The notes under the pieces are model-generated. The model was not told the DNA's origin. It ran no database searches and was given only the letters and a program-made list of their open reading frames with translations. Source: Brachynemurus nebulosus (taxonomy: Eukaryota > Arthropoda > Insecta > Neuroptera > Myrmeleontidae). Taken from it: 64,000 nucleotides of DNA. Where the stretch lies: contig JAPWDM010000002.1 of assembly GCA_035578155.1 (NCBI GenBank), positions 40,322,811 to 40,386,810 on the forward strand, read 5' to 3'. Positions 58,320 through 64,000 of this stretch are shown here, in pieces. The stretch's first letter is position 1, and the number at the start of each line of letters is the position of its first letter. The position numbers were made by a program, and so were the translations under genes.

Positions 58320-60030
58320 ACACATATTTTCAACGATTTTTGACATGACTGTGATTGAATACATATCATTTTTATCCTTGTAATTACATAGACTTTAAAA
58401 CCCCGAATCATTAAAATATTCTTTAGTATGGCTTTCGTAGTGTTTTAATTAATAAAACACTACAGTTATATTACGCATTTCAGACATAATTAATCGTGGA
58501 AAATCGTGTAAAATATTCGCATCAGTTTTTTTTTTTTCAAACTACTCGAGGATTCATTCAATTTTACAATTCGATTAGTTTTTCTAAATGATTAGGTTGA
58601 CCTACGAGATTAAGCTTTCTTGTAACAATAACTTCATCGTCTTGATCATTTTTGACTCGAGGACGTATGAAACATTACATATAGCACAAATGCTATCTAC
58701 ATAACTTCCAATGTTCCAATCAAAGAGTTACCTTAGAAATTTTTTATTTTAGCCATCAGCGCAGCAAAGAAACCTTTTAAGATTTACGTATGTTATTGTC
58801 TATAATCTTCATATACAAAAAATGTAAGATTTTGACATATTGCTCTAATGTCGAAAAAAACTATTAAAGCCACAAATATTCGTTATTTTCCAGTTAATTG
58901 TTGAAAATTGTTTATTTAAGGCATCCCGAAGAAATACTACCAAAATTTAAAAAAAAACATATTCTACGTTTGAAAAAGCTTATTAGTATGGCTCTGTCAA
59001 ATTGTTGATATTTTGTGGAAAATGTATCAATACATATTACGGGCACTCATCATTTTAAGTAAAGAAACAGAATAGTATATATAAAAAATACGTTTGCACA
59101 TAATATAAGAATACCGTTAGGCATTTTGACAGGAATAAGAACTTAAGAACCATGGTAATTGGACAAAATATGCGAACGAAAACTGCCACTAAACTCTGAA
59201 ATTGTTAAACTACGCGTAAGCAATTAGAGTGCTCATAACCAAAACCTGTAGTAACCGCAACACAGCAAAAATTTTTTGAAAATTTTTAGAACTATACAAT
59301 TTTTTAAGATATCTGAAGAGGAAAAATCTTCATATTTACAGGCTTGGGGAATAAACATACCTAGAGCCACACACCACTTTCAAATTTTGTACTATTATTA
59401 ATGTATATGTAAGTATGATCTGATTATCACTAGGTATAGTCTGTTTAGAGCCATTATCTCATGTCCTTTGGCAGTCAGTCCACTATATGCAGTGGGTACT
59501 ATCCACACTAGTTTGTTATTGTATATACACAAGCATAAAGCGGTGTTAAGCGTTGACACTGTATTTTATGGTTACATAATATATAAATGGTAACACATAG
59601 CCAAGCATACTGTCGTATTTTGCTTTAGGCAAATTTTGCTTTCTCTGTGTTGTTTGTGTACGTACGACAATTGTTGTTCTATTAACCCCACAAACAATTG
59701 TATCCATTTAAATGTTTGTTATTTCAAGTTAAATTTGAAATACACAGTGGATTCTTAAATGATTCAGTCGTGCTGTAAGTGTGAGTAATTGAGGTGGATA
59801 TTCTTCCAGAGTCTTAAGAGTAGTATTTTTATAATTTCTATATCGCTGCACATGCAGACAACGTGGGAAAAGATTCAGTTTATCCTTAGAAATATTTCAA
59901 AAGCAATTGTTACAGAATTTTTCTAAAACGGTTTTAAGGATTTTAAATTAGTTTTTACCACATCCTAGGGAATCGTAGCCACTAGTCAATCGAATTATTT
60001 ATTTTCAATTTGGTATCTTTTTATATCTCT
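58320..60030. other. AT-rich DNA, one small hairpin
   Basis: 58437-58463 is a hairpin (GTAGTGTTTT, 7-base loop, AAAACACTAC). No other structure supported. Confidence 0.5.
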
Positions 60031-60036
60031 TTTAAA

Positions 60037-60729
60037 GGGGCTAATCCATATGATGTAGTCAAGAGGTGATTACTCGACCATTTTAGAAAAAAATAATATT
60101 CTCCCAGTTGTGTCTATTGTATATGAGGTATTAAAAACAATTCTTAAAAAATTATCTTAAGCCGTTTAAGAATGACGGCCATTTTTGTTTTTCAATTTTC
60201 ACTGATTTTTGTCTTTCCAACCTTTTACGCCAATGCACCTATTTCATAAACCATTCTTCCTAAAAGGCTGTAATAATAACCATTCTAAAGATAATAAATC
60301 TGTCTTTATTTTAATTTGTGTCTATATTTGGTGTATTTTCATCCCTTCTACAAGAAAACAGAATAATTTAGATATCAAAATTTAAGCAAAATTCACTGTT
60401 TAAACATTTTTTTCTCACAGAAGGAGTGTTATATAGAGATTCATATTTTTTATGGAAATAGCCTGTATATAGCTATAACTATCAAAAAAAATTTCATTTG
60501 TGAAACGTGTATCCTTTTATTTTTACAAATTTCCATTTTTTTTTTTTTACACAACATGTAGTGTTTTTGGATTAAAATTATTACAATACAAATTCAGCTT
60601 GTATATTGGTCCTTTACAGAAATGTTCTTAATACTTCAAATACAATCGAAACAACTGGGGGAATATTATTTTTTAAATGGTCGAGCAATCAACTTTATTA
60701 TTTTGGACCATTTGATATGGACTGACCCA
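60037..60729. mobile_element. Inverted-repeat element 5, ~120-bp arms
   Basis: 693 bp. Both arms read inward GTCCATAT/ATCCATAT, then CTCGACCATTT, AATAATATTCYCCCAGTTGT, TTGTATWTGARGTATTAA and GAACA/AACAATTCT words. The interior is AT-rich with no gene. Confidence 0.75.
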
Positions 60730-60739
60730 AGTTAATCAA

Positions 60740-61380
60740 AAAAATATCCTACTAAAATTTTTGGTGGAAACTTTTATAAAATTTGACAAAATCTATCAGC
60801 ATGAACCAGTAGCCCAAGCGTTGACTGTAAGAATTTGACTAGTATTGAACATTGAGTGAGTTTTTGAACAAAAATGAAAGGAGACAATGGAGGAGAATTA
60901 GTGTTCATTGATTAGAATCACGGTCGGGCGCGAATTTCTAATAAGATTTGCTTAAACTAACAAATGGATGTTTGATGCTGTGGATTGAGTACTGTAAAAT
61001 CACCCCTGTAAAACAATCATTTTGACATTTTGATTAGTATGGGGTAAAGCTGACAATGAGTTTATGAATTCATTTCTCAAAAATTGACTGGATGTTCAGT
61101 ATTGGTCAAAATTTCACGATCAAAGCTTGAACTACAAGTATTTTCCATGCATTTTTACTCTTTTACGAAGAATATAATTGAACTTTCTGCCGGAGCAATG
61201 CACAATAGAAAACATTCTCTAACAGTTTGAAGTCCAAAAAACAATTATAATAAATTTTTCATAAAAAATATTAATGTACTATAGATATATCTAATGATAG
61301 CAAAAGATGAAAAATGAATTGTTCCAAATATGAAGTGACCTTGAATTTGATGAAAAAAGAAATAAAAATAAAACAGAGAT
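60740..61380. other. AT-rich DNA, nothing recognised
   Basis: No supported feature. Confidence 0.5.
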
Positions 61381-61384
61381 GAAA

Positions 61385-61460
61385 TAAATAAAAAATTAAA
61401 AATTTATTTACAATATTTACAAATTTTTATATTTTAATTTTAACCTAATTTACAAAATAA
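61385..61460 (-). promoter_or_regulatory. Possible 3' end of a minus-strand transcript
   Basis: Read on the minus strand: TTTGTAAATATTGTAAATAA then ATTTT. This is two overlapping TGTAAATA Pumilio-type words immediately followed by an AATAAA polyadenylation word. In DNA this AT-rich such words arise by chance. The only reason to note it is the 121-codon minus-strand frame upstream at 61880-62245. Confidence 0.2.
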
Positions 61461-61879
61461 AATTATAAAAAAAAAAAATTATAATATAAAAAAATTATGA
61501 CATATTTATTTAACACAATGTAATAAATTCTCCCTGTTTACAAACTTTTAATAATATTAAAAAAAAATTTAACTGATTTAATTTTACAAAATTTTAGTTG
61601 CCGTTTTTGCAATCAAACATATTTAAATCATTAGGAAAATATGGAACAAATCAAAATCACGCATAAAATAATGACAGCTTATTGATGATAGATAATTATC
61701 TGATTACAGAAACGAATCCCGTTGCTTTCATTGTGTTAAACAATATCATATATCAAATTAACGAACATAATTCTAGATAACGAATTCTGATAAAATGAGA
61801 AGTAATAGCAAAAAAATGTTCTTACATTAATTAACAAATAAACAATGTAACCATAGCAATGAGGTACAAGATGAGATGC

Positions 61880-62245
61880 CTATGAACAGCAATGAACAAA
61901 CAAATAGTTAACATTAGAAGTTTTAACTCTAAATACACATACCATCACATTATTGGTCATGTAAACTATAACGGGCTCTTTTAGCATGATGTCTGCATAA
62001 TTCCCTGGCATAAACCACTGCATTGCAATGTATATACGCGAATTGTGTGTATTGCTTCGATGCCTCGATTCTCTCCTACACGTCCTACACACATTCAAAT
62101 ACCTATTTAGAGTAATAAGTGTTTTACCTTGAGTTTTTGAAAAACACAGATCAACTGAAAAGCACACACCAGATTTGAAAATCGAAAATGAAAGTCGCAC
62201 TTGGGAAATGTAGAACTGTGAAATAGGTAACACAAATAGAAACAC
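61880..62245 (-). CDS. Unrecognised 121-codon open frame
   Basis: The longest frame in the window that is free of (TA)n and outside any repeat I detect. The reading starts with a hydrophobic stretch, has a central CRTCRRESRHRS basic patch and several cysteines, and ends NYLFVHCCS. No domain is recognised and the codon content is not obviously biased. It lies between a possible minus-strand poly(A) site and the GC-rich segment at 62.6-63.0 kb. It may be an exon, an untranslated region of a transcript, or chance. Confidence 0.2.
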   Translation of the reverse strand: MFLFVLPISQFYISQVRLSFSIFKSGVCFSVDLCFSKTQGKTLITLNRYLNVCRTCRRESRHRSNTHNSRIYIAMQWFMPGNYADIMLKEPVIVYMTNNVMVCVFRVKTSNVNYLFVHCCS

Positions 62246-62573
62246 ACAAGATTTAATTAAAGGTTTTTTTTGTTTTTTCCAATCAGTGTTTGTGGAAGAT
62301 ATAGAAACAAAAGAAAAAAAACACTTAGAAAGAACACTTAGATGAGAATGAACACAGAAGATCTTTTTTAAAAAAAAACTTTTCTTCTCTGTTGCTACGT
62401 TACGTTTTTGTTTCTGTTTTTCCTTTTTTGTTTTTTTCTAGAAAAAACAAATAAACAAATGAAAAAGAAAGAAAATTCGAATAGTGTGTCGTGCGTCTTT
62501 TGTTTTTTTTTGTCCTCGCTCAAAAAGAAGGAAAAAAATTGTGTTTTGATAGAGATTTAATAATTTTTGTTTG

Positions 62574-62990
62574 ATTCAGTTGTTGCTGCATTGATCGCAA
62601 AATGAGGACACCAGAGCCATGCACAACACACACAGTGAGGCAGGTGTTGTTTGTGTATAGTTAGTGTTAGTAAGTTGTTAGTATTGTTATGTGTATGGAC
62701 CAAGCTCTACTACCACCGACCGTCGTCAGTCACGTCAGCTGTCACCGGGACAACTGGTCGCCGGGACCGCCACGACAACACTACTCTACTAACTCCATTC
62801 GCCGCGTCGTTTGCTTCCATTCGTTTCGTGTTTGGTGCTTGCTCATCGTCGTCGTCGTCAACGGTTCTCGCCAATAACGACCATGCAAGCAGCAGCACAG
62901 TATCATAATACACAACGATTGACGATGGTGGAGGTGCCAGCAACAGCGACAATAAAAACAAAATTATACAGTATGACTCGTTGTAATATA
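62574..62990 (+). promoter_or_regulatory. Candidate promoter and 5' exon of a host gene
   Basis: A GC-rich, CpG-containing stretch in AT-rich surroundings, starting with TTCAGTTGTTG (62576-62586), a good match to the arthropod initiator TCAGTY. It includes GTCGTCGTCGTC and GCAAGCAGCAGCACAG repeats, common in insect 5' untranslated regions. Overlapping frames on both strands (plus 62651-62908, 62689-62877 and 62811-63041; minus 62710-62961) show no domain and cannot all be real. A pyrimidine-rich tract ending TTTTTTTCTAG at 62441 could be a splice acceptor. Transcription could run either way. Confidence 0.35.
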
Positions 62991-62999
62991 CCTATAAAA

Positions 63000-64000
63000 A
63001 ATCAATTTATTCAATTCATTTTATTGATGACAATATTGTAATAATTATTTAGAACACCTATTAGTTGCTTATTTTCAAATAAAATGAAAAATATATTACG
63101 TTAAATAGGTACTTTATACACTACCTAACTCCTATTAATAAGTAGTGATAAATGATATGGAAGTGGCAGGCAAAGGCACAGTAAGAGGGTTTAAAGCCAA
63201 GAACAAATAATATTTGAATAAGTAATACGACTTAATTAAATTATAATATAAAACACATAGCTAAATTGTAAATATCGATGTAATCGGTTAAAAGTTTGTC
63301 AAAATTATCTATTAACATCATGTAATTCACTCTTTATGGGAATAGTTAATATTCCGAGATGGTTGACATTTTCTTCCAGTTATTAAATTTAAAGCGACAC
63401 ACGTATTGCTAGTTCTAAAAAAGTAATATAAGTGGAAGAAGTGTCAAGTGCCAGTGCCTAAGCACGCTCGGCCACTTCGCTGGTGATTTTTTTATATTTA
63501 TATTGTACTGCTGTAAAACGCATTAATCAATAAGCGGGTTTGACAATCGGGAATTGAGTGAGGTACAACCCGGTCATTTGAATCTTGTACTCTACAATAT
63601 GTCGTGCCGTTCTCGATTCATATATAAGTTTGTTTCATAATATTTTCTTGATTATTTTTTATAAATATTTATTTGTTAATACATAATCAGGATGACGAAT
63701 TTTACTTTCATTAACATTTTAAAACGTTATGTGTTCCATCGGTCTATGTACGGCGTGTAATTTATTTAATAAACATTACAACAGTTTTTCTACTAATAAA
63801 TATATTTGAAGTCGCACAATTGTCTTTCATTCACCCACACCTGGCATTCTCTGCGTCACTAAAATCACTGGGACGAAAATTTGAGTAATCTACAACATCA
63901 ACAAGAATATAACGCGCGGTTGGTTGGGCCTTCGCAAATATAATAAAAATTTATTATAATTGGTTGGGTCTTCGCAATAAATATCTATTTGGCGAATCAA
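63000..64000. other. AT-rich DNA, short repeats only
   Basis: TTGGTTGGG(C/T)CTTCGCAA occurs twice at the right edge (63920 and 63960), and 63455-63485 is a GC-richer spot (GCACGCTCGGCCACTTCGCT). If the segment at 62.6-63.0 kb is a first exon, this would be intron. Confidence 0.4.

Noticed and set aside
62651..63041. Overlapping frames on both strands in the GC-rich segment
   Set aside because: High GC removes stops by chance, none has a recognisable domain, and CAG/CGT repeats fit an untranslated region better.

Overview
This window looks like non-coding nuclear DNA from an arthropod, most likely an insect. It is strongly AT-rich. It has a dozen long (TA)n tracts and no bacterial-style gene packing, and almost every longer open frame is broken, low-complexity or inside a repeat. 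The decayed proteins are of eukaryotic transposon type (mariner, PIF/Harbinger, THAP/P-like, non-LTR retrotransposon), and the element set (hAT, piggyBac and Harbinger MITEs, tRNA-derived SINEs) fits an insect. The species cannot be told from the sequence. I find no intact host protein-coding gene, rRNA gene or functional tRNA gene with confidence.

Layout. 1-6 kb: three inverted-repeat elements, a (TA)n-bearing repeat family (called N here) and a Harbinger transposase remnant on the minus strand (about 6.1-6.4 kb). 7-12.4 kb: two Harbinger-like MITEs with 3-bp TTA/TAA duplications, a 430-bp-period tandem duplication and a small hAT MITE. 14-16 kb: a 1.66-kb element (called B) inserted, with a 10-bp target duplication, into a second repeat (A). 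A near-identical inverted copy of B lies at 53.2-54.9 kb, and an empty copy of A at 42.1-42.6 kb gives the pre-insertion site. 17-26 kb: two copies of a repeat with a conserved terminal hairpin, a piggyBac MITE, a 134-bp palindrome around (TA)n, a mariner-type fold-back MITE and two hAT elements. 27.4-32.4 kb: a decayed mariner, a P-like element with 69-bp inverted ends and a frameshifted THAP domain, and the 3' end of a dead LINE (RNase H plus zinc-knuckle tail, minus strand). 33.3-35.8 kb: a nested stack whose middle layer is a hAT-type element with a perfect 8-bp duplication. 37 kb: an unexplained GC-rich island. 39-49 kb: a run of fold-back elements. 52-57.9 kb: an inverted SINE pair, the second copy of B, a possible LTR, the second mariner-type MITE and a 31-bp minisatellite. 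58-64 kb is the least repetitive part and contains a GC-rich stretch near 62.6-63.0 kb that could be the 5' exon or promoter of a host gene.

No pathway or operon is encoded. The genes present are dead transposon genes, and the informative content is the nesting order and transposition footprints. I did not find a clear new biological system. The best candidates for follow-up are element B (recent, unclassified, internally repeated), the conserved terminal hairpin family, the AAGGTCA minisatellite, the THAP/P-like element with a CTCF-like site in its inverted end, and the candidate promoter near the right edge.
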